Positions 35,847 through 45,047 of a stretch of 64,000 nt of DNA are shown in pieces. Numbering within the stretch: the stretch's first letter is position 1; the number at the start of each line of letters is the position of its first letter. Source of the DNA: Paraburkholderia solitsugae (GTDB lineage: Bacteria > Pseudomonadota > Gammaproteobacteria > Burkholderiales > Burkholderiaceae); NCBI RefSeq assembly GCF_013177695.1, contig NZ_WOEY01000018.1:62001-126000 (forward strand), in the 5' to 3' direction. Position numbers and translations under genes: made by a program. The notes under the pieces are model-generated. The model was not told where the DNA came from, made no database searches, and saw only the letters and a program-made list of their open reading frames with translations.

Positions 35847-38800
35847 ATGAACCTCTCCGAACCGTTCATCCAGCGCCCGGTCGCCACCACGCTGATGGCG
35901 ACCGGCATCGCGCTATTCGGTGCGCTCGCGTTCAAGCTGCTGCCGGTTGCGCCGCTGCCTGAAGTGGATTTCCCGACCATCAGCGTGGAGGCGACGCTGC
36001 CCGGCGCCGATCCGAACACGGTTGCCACCTCCGTCGCCACGCCGCTCGAACGCCAGTTTGGGCAGATCGCCGGCATCACGCAGATGACCTCGGTGAGCTC
36101 GCTCGGCGCGACCCGCATCACGATTCAGTTCGACCTGAACCGCAATATCGACGGCGCGGCGCGTGACGTGCAGGCCGCCATCAACGCGGCGCACACCAAC
36201 CTGCCGGCAAACCTCGACGGCAATCCGACCTATCGCAAGGTGAATCCCGCCGACGCGCCGATCCTGATCGTCAGCCTGACGTCGGATTCGGCGACCCGTG
36301 GGCAGCTCTACGATGCGGCCTCCACCGTGCTGCAACAGAAGCTGCTGCAAACACCCGGGGTCGGCGACGTCAGGGTGGGCGGCGGCGCCCTGCCGGCGGT
36401 GCGGATCGAACTGAATCCGGATCGCGTGAATCACTACGGCATCAGTCTCGAACAGATCCGCGCGGCCATCGTCACTTCGAACGTCGACCGGGCGAAGGGC
36501 TCGACGGCGGTGGGCGGCGTCAAGTACACCATCGGCGCCAACGATATGCTGTACAACGCACCGGACTACGCGCCGCTGATCGTCAAACAGAGCGGTAACG
36601 ACGTGGTGCACATCTCCGATCTGGGTTACGTGCGTCAGGACGTCGAGAATCTGGAGAACTTCGGCCTATCGAACGGCAAGCCCGCCGTGCTGCTGATCGT
36701 CTACAAGCAGCCGGGTGCGAATGTCATCGAGGCGGTCGACAATGTGAAGGCCGCGCTACCGTTTCTGGAAGCGTCGATCCTGCCGACCATCAAGCTGAAC
36801 ATCCTGATGGATCGCACGACGACCATCCGCGCCTCGCTGCTGGAAGTGGAAATCACGCTGGCGATCTCCGTGCTGCTGGTCACCGCCGTGACCTTCGCGT
36901 TCTTTCGCAACTGGCGCACCACGCTCGTGCCGGCCATTGTCGTGCCGCTTTCACTGCTCGGCACCTTCGGTGTGATGTACTTTCTCGGCTTCAGCCTGAA
37001 CAACTTGTCGCTCATGGCGCTGACCATCTCGACCGGTTTCGTGGTGGACGACGCGATCGTGGTGGTCGAAAACATCATGCGCCACCTGGAGCGCGGCGAG
37101 CCGCCGATGCTGGCCGCGCTGAACGGCGCGCGCGAAGTCGGCTTCACGGTGCTGACGATCAGCGTCTCGCTGATCGCGGTGTTCATTCCGCTGCTGCTGA
37201 TGGGCGGCATCGTCGGGCGGCTGTTTCGCGAGTTTTCGGTGTCGCTTTCGGTGGCGATCATCATGTCGATGCTGATCTCGCTCACCGTCACGCCGATGCT
37301 CTCGAGCATTGCGTTGCGCAGCAGCGGCGCCGCTCATGCGGAGCACGAGTACCCCGACTCGCGCTTTCACCGCTTCTACGGCCGCACGCTCGGCTGGGTG
37401 ATCCGCCATCCGGTATTGATGGGGATCGTCACGATTCTGGTCCTGGCGTTCAACGTGCTGCTGTATATCGTCGTCCCCAAGGGATTTTTCCCGCAGGAAG
37501 ACACAGGCCGATTGATCGGTCAGATACAGGCCTCGCAAAGCATTTCGTATCACGCCATGCAGCAGAAATTCCTCAAGATCAATCAACTGGTGCTGAGGAA
37601 TCAGAATGTCCAGGCGGTGGGCGGTTTCATGGGCGGCTCCAATGCGATCAATACCGGCTTTCTGTTCGTCACGCTCAAACCGCTCGGCACGCGCAAGGCG
37701 ACGGCCGACCAGGTGATCGCCCAGGTGCGCCGCACGCTGGGCGATATTCCCGGCGCGCGACTGTATCTGCAATCGGCCCAGGACATTACAGTGGGCGGAC
37801 GGCAAAGCGGCGCGCAATACCAGTTCACCATGACCGCCGACGAGCAGACCGACCTCGACAAGTGGGTGCCCGCCGTGGTCGCCGCCATGCATAAGCTGTC
37901 AACGCTGGAGGACATCAATACCGACCAGCAGGACAACAGCATGCAGGCGAGCATTGAAGTGAATCGCGACGCGGCCTCGCGCCTCGGCGTGAACTTCGAT
38001 TCGATCGACCAGGGCCTGTACGACGCCTTCGGCCAGCGCCAGGTCTCGACCATCTACAAGTCCGCCAACCAGTATCACGTGGTGATGGAATTCGCGCCCG
38101 AGTACTGGACCGATCCCGCGGCGCTGAAGGGCATCTATGTGCCGGCCGGTGCGCCGGCCACGTCGAGTGGAGGTTCGACCGGCGGCGGCACGACGAATGC
38201 GCCGAGTGTCGCGACATCGGCGAGCGCCGCTGCGGCGGCCGCTGCCGCAGCGAGCGCGGCGGCCGTGTCCGGCCCCGGCAGCCAGACGGTCACGCCTTCG
38301 ACGGCGGTCCTGTCGAACGGCAACGCCCTGGTGCCGCTGTCGGCGATCGCGCATTTCTCGATCGGCAGGACTGCGATCTCGATCAATCACCAGGGCACCT
38401 TTCCCGCGGTCACCGCGTCGTTCAATCTCGCCCCGGGTGCGTCGATCGGCCAGGCCACCCAGCAGGTCGACGAAGCCGTCGCCCAGTTGCGCATGCCGGC
38501 CAGCATCGTCGGCAGTTTCGCGGGCACCGCGCAGGTGTTTCAGGAAGCCGTGGCGGACGAACCGATCCTGATCATGGCCGCCTTGATGACGGTGTATATC
38601 GTGCTCGGCATGCTCTACGAGAACCTGATCCACCCGCTGACGATCCTCTCCACCCTGCCCTCGGCGGGGGTCGGCGCGTTGATCGCGCTACTCGTGACGA
38701 ATACCGAGTTGTCGATCATCGCGCTGGTCGGCGTGATCCTGCTGATCGGTATCGTCAAGAAGAACGCGATCATCATGATCGACTTCGCCATTACCGAGGA

Positions 38801-39080
38801 ACGCCAGTCCAATTTGCCGGCGAAACAGGCCATCACGCGCGCCTGCCTGATCCGCTTCCGTCCGATCATGATGACCACCAGCGCGGCGATCCTCGGCGCG
38901 ATGCCGCTCGTGTTCGGTTCGGGCTACGGCTCCGAGTTCCGCAAGCCGCTCGGCATTTCGATTATCGGCGGCCTGCTTTTCAGCCAGATGCTCACGCTCT
39001 ATACGACGCCGGTCATCTATCTGTGGCTCGACCGGGTCCATCGGCGCATGCGGCGCCACAAGAAGGACGCACGATCATGA
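35847..39080 (+). CDS. RND efflux pump subunit (MdtC-like) with Ala-rich insert
   Basis: 1077 residues, HAE-1 RND pump with the helix-4 Asp pair (GFVVDDAIVVVEN). It is about 50 residues longer than usual because of a low-complexity insert at roughly residues 767-825 (Gly/Ser/Thr, then a run of nine Ala, then Ser/Pro/Thr), placed in the second periplasmic loop just before the conserved LVPLSAIAHF strand. The insert probably forms a surface loop. It should pair with the preceding MdtB-like subunit. Its stop overlaps the outer-membrane channel start by four bases. Confidence 0.93.
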   Translation: MNLSEPFIQRPVATTLMATGIALFGALAFKLLPVAPLPEVDFPTISVEATLPGADPNTVATSVATPLERQFGQIAGITQMTSVSSLGATRITIQFDLNRNIDGAARDVQAAINAAHTNLPANLDGNPTYRKVNPADAPILIVSLTSDSATRGQLYDAASTVLQQKLLQTPGVGDVRVGGGALPAVRIELNPDRVNHYGISLEQIRAAIVTSNVDRAKGSTAVGGVKYTIGANDMLYNAPDYAPLIVKQSGNDVVHISDLGYVRQDVENLENFGLSNGKPAVLLIVYKQPGANVIEAVDNVKAALPFLEASILPTIKLNILMDRTTTIRASLLEVEITLAISVLLVTAVTFAFFRNWRTTLVPAIVVPLSLLGTFGVMYFLGFSLNNLSLMALTISTGFVVDDAIVVVENIMRHLERGEPPMLAALNGAREVGFTVLTISVSLIAVFIPLLLMGGIVGRLFREFSVSLSVAIIMSMLISLTVTPMLSSIALRSSGAAHAEHEYPDSRFHRFYGRTLGWVIRHPVLMGIVTILVLAFNVLLYIVVPKGFFPQEDTGRLIGQIQASQSISYHAMQQKFLKINQLVLRNQNVQAVGGFMGGSNAINTGFLFVTLKPLGTRKATADQVIAQVRRTLGDIPGARLYLQSAQDITVGGRQSGAQYQFTMTADEQTDLDKWVPAVVAAMHKLSTLEDINTDQQDNSMQASIEVNRDAASRLGVNFDSIDQGLYDAFGQRQVSTIYKSANQYHVVMEFAPEYWTDPAALKGIYVPAGAPATSSGGSTGGGTTNAPSVATSASAAAAAAAAASAAAVSGPGSQTVTPSTAVLSNGNALVPLSAIAHFSIGRTAISINHQGTFPAVTASFNLAPGASIGQATQQVDEAVAQLRMPASIVGSFAGTAQVFQEAVADEPILIMAALMTVYIVLGMLYENLIHPLTILSTLPSAGVGALIALLVTNTELSIIALVGVILLIGIVKKNAIIMIDFAITEERQSNLPAKQAITRACLIRFRPIMMTTSAAILGAMPLVFGSGYGSEFRKPLGISIIGGLLFSQMLTLYTTPVIYLWLDRVHRRMRRHKKDARS

Positions 39081-40708
39081 AGACGAGGCCATTGTTTGAG
39101 CTGATGGGTTCCGTGACGTATTCGGCGACGTGTTTGGCGACGTGTTCGGTTACGCATTCGATTGCGTCTTCAGTTACGTCTCCGGTTCCCTCTTCGCACC
39201 GCACGCGCCTCACGCAACGTGCCCGCCGCGGTGCCTGCATCGCGCTTGCCTCGCTGTCTATCGCGGGCTGCGCCGTCGGCCCGGATTACAGCAAGCCGAC
39301 CGTGGCGATCCCGGCGACTTTCAAGGAAGGCGTGAACTGGCAACGCGCACAGGCCGATCCGCAAGCGTCGCTCTCGAGCACCTGGTGGCGCATGTATCAG
39401 GATGACACGCTCACGCAACTGATCGGGCAGTCGCTCAACGCCAATCAGTCGATCGCCGCGGCAGAGGCAGCCTACCGGCTCGCGCAGGCCACCGTCGACG
39501 CCAACCGCGCGAGCCTCTTTCCGGTCGTCACGGCCGGCCTGTCCGCCAAGCGCAGCGGCACCGGTCCCGCGGCGGCCAGCAGCGGCATCAGCAACACGAC
39601 CGGCAGCACAGCGGCGGGCGTGCGCAACTCGGTCAGCGCGACCGCGACGGCAAGCTGGGAGCCTGACCTCTGGGGCGAAATCCGCCGCGAGATCGAGTCG
39701 GCCAAAGCGAGCGCGCAGGCAAGCGATGCCCAACTGGCCGGCGAACGCCTCTCGATCGCCGCGAGCGTCGCGACCGACTACTTTGCGCTGCGCCAGGCCG
39801 ATCTGGATATCGCATCGCTCAAGCAGCAGCAAAGCGTCGATGAACGCATTCTGGACATCACGCGCGCTGCGTTCCTGCAGGGCACCGCATCGAACGACGA
39901 AGTGCTGAGCGCGCAGGACACGTTAGAGGTCGTGGTGGCCGATCTGCAAAGTACCGAAACGTCGCGCGAACAGGACGAACATGCGATTGCGGTGTTGGTC
40001 GGCCAGCCGCCGGCCGGCTTCTCCGTGCCGCCGAAGCTCGACTACGTCTTCGCCAATCCGCCGGTACCGCTCGCCTTGCCGTCGCAACTGCTCGAGCGGC
40101 GCTACGACGTGGTCAGCGCCGAACGCACCGCCGCGTCGGCGAACGCAAAAATCGGTGCGGCCGAGGCCGCCTTCTTCCCGGTGCTCGATCTCACCGCGCA
40201 GGGGGGATTCGAGCACAACATGTTCGCGCATCTGTTCTCGTTGCCGAGCCGCGTCTGGACGCTGGGCCCCGATCTTGCCGCGACGATCTCCGACGGCGGC
40301 GCACGCAGCGCGGCGGTGCGCGAAGCACGCGCGACCTATGACGAGGATGTGGCCGCCTATCGCGGTGCTGTGCTGACGGCGTTTCAGAATGTCGAGGACA
40401 GTCTGTCATCGATCAATCATCTCCAGCAGCAGACGCAGGCTTTCGACAACATTTACCAGCGTAACCAGCAGTTGTTTGCCAGCGAACGCGCGCAATTGCT
40501 GGCCGGCACGGCAAGCGAGGAAAACGTGCTGACGCAGCAGCTCACCTTGTTGCAGGCCGAGCAATCGCTCAAGGATAGTCAGTCGCTGTTGACGCAAGGC
40601 AGCGTCGCGCTGATCAAGAATCTGGGGGGCGGCTGGCAGTGGGATGAAAACAGGCAGGCAGCGGTCAATGCCGAAGAAACCAGGGCGGATTCCACGCCGG
40701 CGCGCTAG
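39077..40708 (+). CDS. outer-membrane efflux channel, NodT/OprM family lipoprotein
   Basis: 543 residues, TolC-like. A lipobox LSIAGC puts the acylated Cys at residue 65, and the mature protein begins AVGPDYSKPTVAIPATF, typical of NodT-family channels. Two OEP repeats follow, with ASWEPDLWGEIRREIESAKAS and SLPSRVWTLGPDLAATISDGG. The region before the lipobox is unusually long (about 50 residues, Ser/Thr/Cys-rich, partly from an imperfect GCGACGTGTT repeat); the real start might be later, but no good alternative start codon is seen. ATGA overlap with the pump gene. This is the exit duct of the efflux system. Confidence 0.9.
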   Translation: MKTRPLFELMGSVTYSATCLATCSVTHSIASSVTSPVPSSHRTRLTQRARRGACIALASLSIAGCAVGPDYSKPTVAIPATFKEGVNWQRAQADPQASLSSTWWRMYQDDTLTQLIGQSLNANQSIAAAEAAYRLAQATVDANRASLFPVVTAGLSAKRSGTGPAAASSGISNTTGSTAAGVRNSVSATATASWEPDLWGEIRREIESAKASAQASDAQLAGERLSIAASVATDYFALRQADLDIASLKQQQSVDERILDITRAAFLQGTASNDEVLSAQDTLEVVVADLQSTETSREQDEHAIAVLVGQPPAGFSVPPKLDYVFANPPVPLALPSQLLERRYDVVSAERTAASANAKIGAAEAAFFPVLDLTAQGGFEHNMFAHLFSLPSRVWTLGPDLAATISDGGARSAAVREARATYDEDVAAYRGAVLTAFQNVEDSLSSINHLQQQTQAFDNIYQRNQQLFASERAQLLAGTASEENVLTQQLTLLQAEQSLKDSQSLLTQGSVALIKNLGGGWQWDENRQAAVNAEETRADSTPAR

Positions 40709-40803
40709 ATCGCATCTATTACGCGCCTACAACACTCCCGAGCTTCGGGTGATGTCTCGCGCAGGCAAAGCAGGACGGGGCCGCATTCACCCTGCGCCTT
40801 CGC

Positions 40804-41007
40804 TCATCCCCCTGCGCCCATGCGCAGACGTTCCAGTAGTTCGCGACCCTGGCGGGTGAGTCGCAGCGTCGATCCTTGCGGATCACGCTGCCGTATTTCC
40901 ACGAGCTCGTAATGGTGTAAGGTCAATACATCCGGATCGAAAGCTTCCAGGCGCTTGTCCGTGTCGCCAAGCAGCATGAGAGTCGCGAGTTCGTGATGGC
41001 TAAGCAT
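40804..41007 (-). CDS. small winged-helix-like protein, paralogue of 6609-6806
   Basis: 67 residues, begins MLSHHELATLMLL and has LRLTRQGRELLERLRMG near its end, aligning along its whole length with the 65-residue protein at 6609-6806. GGAGGT precedes the ATG by six bases, a strong start. The LTLHHYELVEIRQRDPQGSTLRLTRQGRELL part resembles a recognition helix plus wing. It converges on the efflux channel gene with a 95-bp gap and stands alone. Its function is unknown; a small DNA-binding or adaptor protein is possible. Confidence 0.65.
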   Translation of the reverse strand: MLSHHELATLMLLGDTDKRLEAFDPDVLTLHHYELVEIRQRDPQGSTLRLTRQGRELLERLRMGAGG

Positions 41008-41346
41008 CCGGCACCTCCATTGATCGATACATGGGCGATGGGGACATCCTAGCCACGCGACACTACAGTTCGACTACGATTTTGTTTCAGTGAGTTACCT
41101 GCAGCGCTGTAAGCGTGGGCGACAAATCGTTGCCACGCCTTGCGGCAAAGGGGCTATACGCAGTGTGTGTGTCAGAGGGGAGTAAAGGGGCGCAACATTT
41201 TTTGTGCGCCACGTAATTGGGGTCTGCGTACGGGTCGCGGAACCGGCGGGCCGGGCGTGTCGCCGGTTATGCCGTCACCCGGTTTTACGAATCCGCTTAA
41301 GCGCGTGGCGCCACGGTCCGGGAGAACCCGGACCGTGGCTTCATCA
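41008..41346. other. intergenic region with hairpins, no gene seen
   Basis: 339 bases between the small gene and the aminotransferase gene. It holds an imperfect hairpin GGCGCAACA/TGTGCGCC at 41187-41213, an AACCGGCG/CGCCGGTT dyad (41241-41268) and the strong stem at 41310-41339. I see no gene. Confidence 0.5.
41310..41339 (-). terminator. strong stem-loop after the aminotransferase gene
   Basis: A perfect 13-bp stem GCCACGGTCCGGG/CCCGGACCGTGGC with a four-base loop, starting eight bases past the aminotransferase stop on the minus strand. No T run follows, so it may work with Rho or protect the mRNA end rather than act as a classic intrinsic terminator. Confidence 0.65.
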
Positions 41347-42621
41347 TCAAAGTGTGCTCAGCGTTTCGGTAATCGAAAGAAAACGCTCGACGTCGCTGGG
41401 TGCGTGACAGTGCAGCGGCGAAATCCGCACCGCGCCGGCGAGATCGAACGACTTCAGCATCCGGCCGGAATACAGGCTTGACGCGATCCGTTCGTAGACG
41501 ATCACGCCACGTTTTTCGTACTCGCGTACAGCATCGGTGGGGCTCAGGTTCGTGAAACCGATACCGAGGATCAGATCGCGCTGCGTCAGATCGGCGTGAT
41601 CCCAGAACACGTCCACACCGTCGAGCCGCCGCAGGCCGCGCCGCCCACCCTGACCGTCGAGCAGCGCCGCCAGCAGCGCGCGCTCATGCAACTCGATGCG
41701 TTTCATCCCTTCCACGAAAAGCGCCCGGCGCGTATCGGCATCGCTGAATTGAGCACCGATCCACGTCACGTACTCGACAATCTCGGTCACGACCGCAAAC
41801 TGCGCGGGTGCCGGGCTGCCAAGCTCCCACACGCCTTCCTGTTTCGCGTCGAGACGGTGATGCGGCAAAACGGCCACGCGCGGCGACAGCCAGGAAATAC
41901 CGGAGCCGCGGCAGCCAAAAAACTTATAGGGCGCGAAATTGATACCGTCGACCCGCGTATTCTGCAGATCGATGACACCATGCGGCGCGTGCTGGACCGC
42001 ATCCACGACGATGAAGAGTCCGGGTTTTTTCTCTCTCGCGCGCTCAACGAGTGTCGCGATGTCGAACTTCGCGCCGGAAATGTTCGATGCCGCCATGACG
42101 CTGAGCAGCGCCGTGTCCGTGTCGATCAACGACAGAATCGCCTCCACGTCCACCCCGCCCGTCTCCGGATTGCTGGGCGCAACACGCAACGACTTGCCTG
42201 TGCGTTGTGCGTAGTACGTCATCGCGTCGAAAGAAGACGGATGCTCAAGGATCGTCGTGACCGCGTTGGTGCCCGGTACGTTCTCCATGATCGCGCGCAC
42301 CATGTCGAACATCGCGCCCGACGCGGTCAGCGACGTGTAGATGCTGCCGTCCTTCGCGTTGAGGATCGTGCGGATATCCGCCTCGCCGCGCTCCTGAATG
42401 TCCTGTAGATGGCGTGCGCGCGCGTGGATGCGCTCCGGGCAATCGGGCAGCGCGTCGATTCGCGCGAACGCGTCGACGGCCGCCTTGAGGCGGAACGAGC
42501 CACCCGCGTTGTCGAAGAAGAGCCGTTCGCGCCCGTCGATGTCCTGGTCGACATGGTGAAACCGTGCTTTGATCTCCTCAATCAACGACGCGGAAAAAAA
42601 TTCGCCTTGCCTACTGCTCAT
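41347..42621 (-). CDS. class V aminotransferase (cysteine desulfurase/selenocysteine lyase-like)
   Basis: 424 residues, PLP-dependent fold type I. It shows LFFDNAGGSFRLKAAVDA near the start, the SASGAMFDMVRAI-type SLTASGAMFDM segment, VVDAVQHAPHGVIDLQ (Asp and His contacting PLP) and the Schiff-base Lys in NFAPYKFFGCRG. It belongs to the broad group with CsdA, SufS and isopenicillin-N epimerase, without the SufS-type active Cys loop being obvious, so its reaction is not settled. AGGAG precedes the start. It follows the symporter gene by 54 bp on the same strand, suggesting they handle the same amino acid or acid. Confidence 0.83.
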   Translation of the reverse strand: MSSRQGEFFSASLIEEIKARFHHVDQDIDGRERLFFDNAGGSFRLKAAVDAFARIDALPDCPERIHARARHLQDIQERGEADIRTILNAKDGSIYTSLTASGAMFDMVRAIMENVPGTNAVTTILEHPSSFDAMTYYAQRTGKSLRVAPSNPETGGVDVEAILSLIDTDTALLSVMAASNISGAKFDIATLVERAREKKPGLFIVVDAVQHAPHGVIDLQNTRVDGINFAPYKFFGCRGSGISWLSPRVAVLPHHRLDAKQEGVWELGSPAPAQFAVVTEIVEYVTWIGAQFSDADTRRALFVEGMKRIELHERALLAALLDGQGGRRGLRRLDGVDVFWDHADLTQRDLILGIGFTNLSPTDAVREYEKRGVIVYERIASSLYSGRMLKSFDLAGAVRISPLHCHAPSDVERFLSITETLSTL

Positions 42622-42675
42622 CTGAATGCTCCTGACCTTTTTGCTAAATGATTGTCGTGCTGCGAACTGTGCCGC

Positions 42676-44001
42676 TCAAGCGTCGAGCGACGCGAGATAC
42701 GCTTTGCCCTTCTGCGCGTCGTACCGGCCTTCCCATTTGGCGATGACGAGCGGCGCAAGCGCGTTGCCCACCACGTTAAGGGCGGTACGTCCCATGTCCA
42801 TGACACGATCCACGCCGGCGATGAAAGCGAGCCCTTCGAGCGGCAGCCCCGCGCTTGCAAGCGTGGCGAGCAGAATCACGAACATGAAGCCCGGCACGCC
42901 AGCCGCGCCCTTGGACGTCACGACCATCGTCAATACAAGGACTATCTGTTCCTGCCAGCCGAGATGAATGCCGTACAGTTGCGCGACGAACAGCGTGCCG
43001 ATGCCGAGATAGATCGAAGCGCCGTCGAGATTGAACGTGTAGCCGGTCGGCACGACGAAGGTCGCGATGCTCTTCGGCACGCCGTAGTCTTCCATCTTCT
43101 TCATCAGTTGCGGCAGTACCGTTGCCGAGCTGCAGGTCGAGAACGCGATGATCAGCTCGTCCTTGATGACACGCAGCAGCGTGAAGATACGGAAGCCAAA
43201 CAGCCGGGCCGTGATGCCGAGCACGACGAGCACAAACAGCACGATCGCGAGGTACGTGACGGCCACCAGCTTGAGCAGTGGCAGCAGCGACCCGAAACCG
43301 AAGCTCGCAACTGTCACCGCGATCAACGCGCACACACCGATCGGCGCGTAATGCATCACCATGTTCGTCACCTTGAACATCGCTTCCGCGACGCCCTTGA
43401 GCATGGCGATCACCGGCTTGCGGAATTCTTCCGGGACCGACTGCAGGCCGAGGCCGAACAGGACCGAAAAGAAGATCACCGGCAGCAGGTCGCCTTTCGC
43501 CATCGAAGCGAGGATATTGTCCGGAATCACGCCGAGCAGGAGGGCCATCAATCCGTGATGGCCCTGCATCTGCTGGGTCATCTGCTGATAGCGGGAAATG
43601 TCGGTATGGCCGAGTTGCGACATATCCGTGCCCACGCCCGGCTGCAGCACGTTGCCGAGCACAAGGCCGAGCAGGATTGCGATCGTGGTAATCACCTCGA
43701 AGTACACCAGCGTCTTCAGGCCGATGCGCCCGAGCGATTTGCCGTCTCCCACGCCAGCGATTCCGACCACCATGCTGGTGAATACGATCGGCACGACAAT
43801 CATTTTTATCAGCTTGATGAAGATGTCGCCGGCGGGCTGCAACAGCCCGGAAATGGTCGCGTCCCGCATTTGCGGGAAGTGGTTCAGCACGAGTCCCGTC
43901 AAGATGCCGATGACGAGACCGATCAGGATCTGCCACGCGAGGCCGACACGCGGTTTGCGCGCGATGTGATTGACGGGCGGGCTTTCGACGACGGTATCCA
44001 T
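42676..44001 (-). CDS. dicarboxylate/amino acid:cation symporter (GltP/DctA family)
   Basis: 441 residues, DAACS family. Family motifs are present: the helical-hairpin 1 serine-rich stretch (TCSSATVLPQLMKKM), helix 7 TFNLDGASIYLGIGTLFVAQ, and hairpin 2 SKGAAGVPGFMFVILLATL. GLVLNHFPQM and PIVFTSMVVGIAGVGDGKSLGRIG are typical of GltP/GltT. Substrates are acidic amino acids or C4-dicarboxylates taken up with protons or sodium. GAGAG precedes the ATG. It is the first gene of a pair with the aminotransferase and is divergent from a LysR gene 116 bp away. Confidence 0.92.
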   Translation of the reverse strand: MDTVVESPPVNHIARKPRVGLAWQILIGLVIGILTGLVLNHFPQMRDATISGLLQPAGDIFIKLIKMIVVPIVFTSMVVGIAGVGDGKSLGRIGLKTLVYFEVITTIAILLGLVLGNVLQPGVGTDMSQLGHTDISRYQQMTQQMQGHHGLMALLLGVIPDNILASMAKGDLLPVIFFSVLFGLGLQSVPEEFRKPVIAMLKGVAEAMFKVTNMVMHYAPIGVCALIAVTVASFGFGSLLPLLKLVAVTYLAIVLFVLVVLGITARLFGFRIFTLLRVIKDELIIAFSTCSSATVLPQLMKKMEDYGVPKSIATFVVPTGYTFNLDGASIYLGIGTLFVAQLYGIHLGWQEQIVLVLTMVVTSKGAAGVPGFMFVILLATLASAGLPLEGLAFIAGVDRVMDMGRTALNVVGNALAPLVIAKWEGRYDAQKGKAYLASLDA

Positions 44002-44061
44002 GCTCTCTCCAGATTGGGGACGGGGCGATGGAGGAACCTTAAGTAGCCGAAATAAGTAAAA

Positions 44062-44095
44062 AAAGCGATTTTTTTATATGAGAAACTATCGCTTT
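44062..44095. promoter_or_regulatory. dyad in the symporter/LysR shared promoter region
   Basis: AAAGCGAT (44062-44069) and ATCGCTTT (44088-44095) are perfect inverted repeats around an AT-rich 18-base centre; GAAATAA (44049) and TTATTTC (44094) extend the symmetry. Placement between the divergent start codons suits a LysR binding site. Confidence 0.5.
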
Positions 44096-44117
44096 ATTTC
44101 ATGTGAAGGATGGCGCG

Positions 44118-45029
44118 ATGCTGACGTTCAAGCAGATGGAAGCGCTGTACTGGATCGTTCAGCTCGGCTCGTTCGAAGCGGCTTCGAGCCGGCTCAACAC
44201 CACGCAATCGGCCGTTTCGAAGCGGATTCAGGAGCTCGAGCGCGCCTTCGACCTGACCGTATTCGACCGTGCGCACCGCAGCGCGCGGCTGACGCCGAAA
44301 GGCGCCGAGTTCTTCGCCTATGCGAAGGAATTGCTCGAACGGCGTGACCAGATTGTCGAGCGGATCAGCTCGAAGGAGGCGCTAGTGCGCCAGGTCCGCA
44401 TCGGGGTGACTGAACTGACCGCGCTGACGTGGCTGCCTCGCCTGATCGGCGCGATCCAGGCCGCGTACCCGAAAGTTGTCGTCGAAGCCGAGGTGGATCT
44501 GAACGCGACGCTGCGCGACCGGCTCGCCGACGACACGATCGACATCATCGTCGTTCCACAAATCCACAGCACTGAGCCCTTCGCGATGACGAAGGTCGGT
44601 GAAGTGGATAACGCGTGGATGTGTGCGCCTGCGCTGGCGCCGAAGAAGGCGGCCATTTCGCTCGCCGAGATTGCGCAGTATCCGCTGATCCTGCAAGGCG
44701 GTCTGTCGGGAACGGGCTTTATCTATAGCCGTTTTCTACAGGAGCACGGCGTCAACATGCAAAGAATTCTCGCGAGCAACAGTCTGATCGCGCAAATCGG
44801 ACTGACGCTGTCGGGGCTCGGCGTCAGCTATCTGCCGAAGGCGTGCCTGAACCATATGGTCACACGCGGCGCGCTCGGCATAATCCAGACGCGACCCGCG
44901 CTGCCGCCCGTTTCATACGTCGCGCTGCATCGGGCGGAACAGCCGCGTTCGCTCAATACCGAAATCGCGCGACTCGCGGCACAGTGCTGCGATTTCAGTT
45001 CGAACCTGCTCGATCCGGGCCGGGTCTGA
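44118..45029 (+). CDS. LysR-family transcriptional regulator
   Basis: 303 residues. Winged helix at about 3-60 (FKQMEALYWIVQLGSFEAASSRLNTTQSAVSKRIQELERAFDLTVFDRAHRSARLT) and a LysR effector domain after it. The ATG at 44118 follows AAGGA; a GTG at 44103 is less likely. The gene is divergent from the symporter/aminotransferase pair, so it probably controls them, with the transported compound as inducer. It converges on the ribokinase gene with an 18-bp gap. Confidence 0.92.
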   Translation: MLTFKQMEALYWIVQLGSFEAASSRLNTTQSAVSKRIQELERAFDLTVFDRAHRSARLTPKGAEFFAYAKELLERRDQIVERISSKEALVRQVRIGVTELTALTWLPRLIGAIQAAYPKVVVEAEVDLNATLRDRLADDTIDIIVVPQIHSTEPFAMTKVGEVDNAWMCAPALAPKKAAISLAEIAQYPLILQGGLSGTGFIYSRFLQEHGVNMQRILASNSLIAQIGLTLSGLGVSYLPKACLNHMVTRGALGIIQTRPALPPVSYVALHRAEQPRSLNTEIARLAAQCCDFSSNLLDPGRV

Positions 45030-45047
45030 GCGAGACCGCGGCCCTTC

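Noticed and set aside
41310..41339. Inverted repeat as an insertion sequence end
   Set aside because: The arms are adjacent with a four-base loop and sit right after a stop codon; no transposase is present.
41347..42621. A sufS or iscS cysteine desulfurase of iron-sulfur assembly
   Set aside because: No isc or suf genes are nearby, the partner is a symporter, and the active-Cys loop is not evident.
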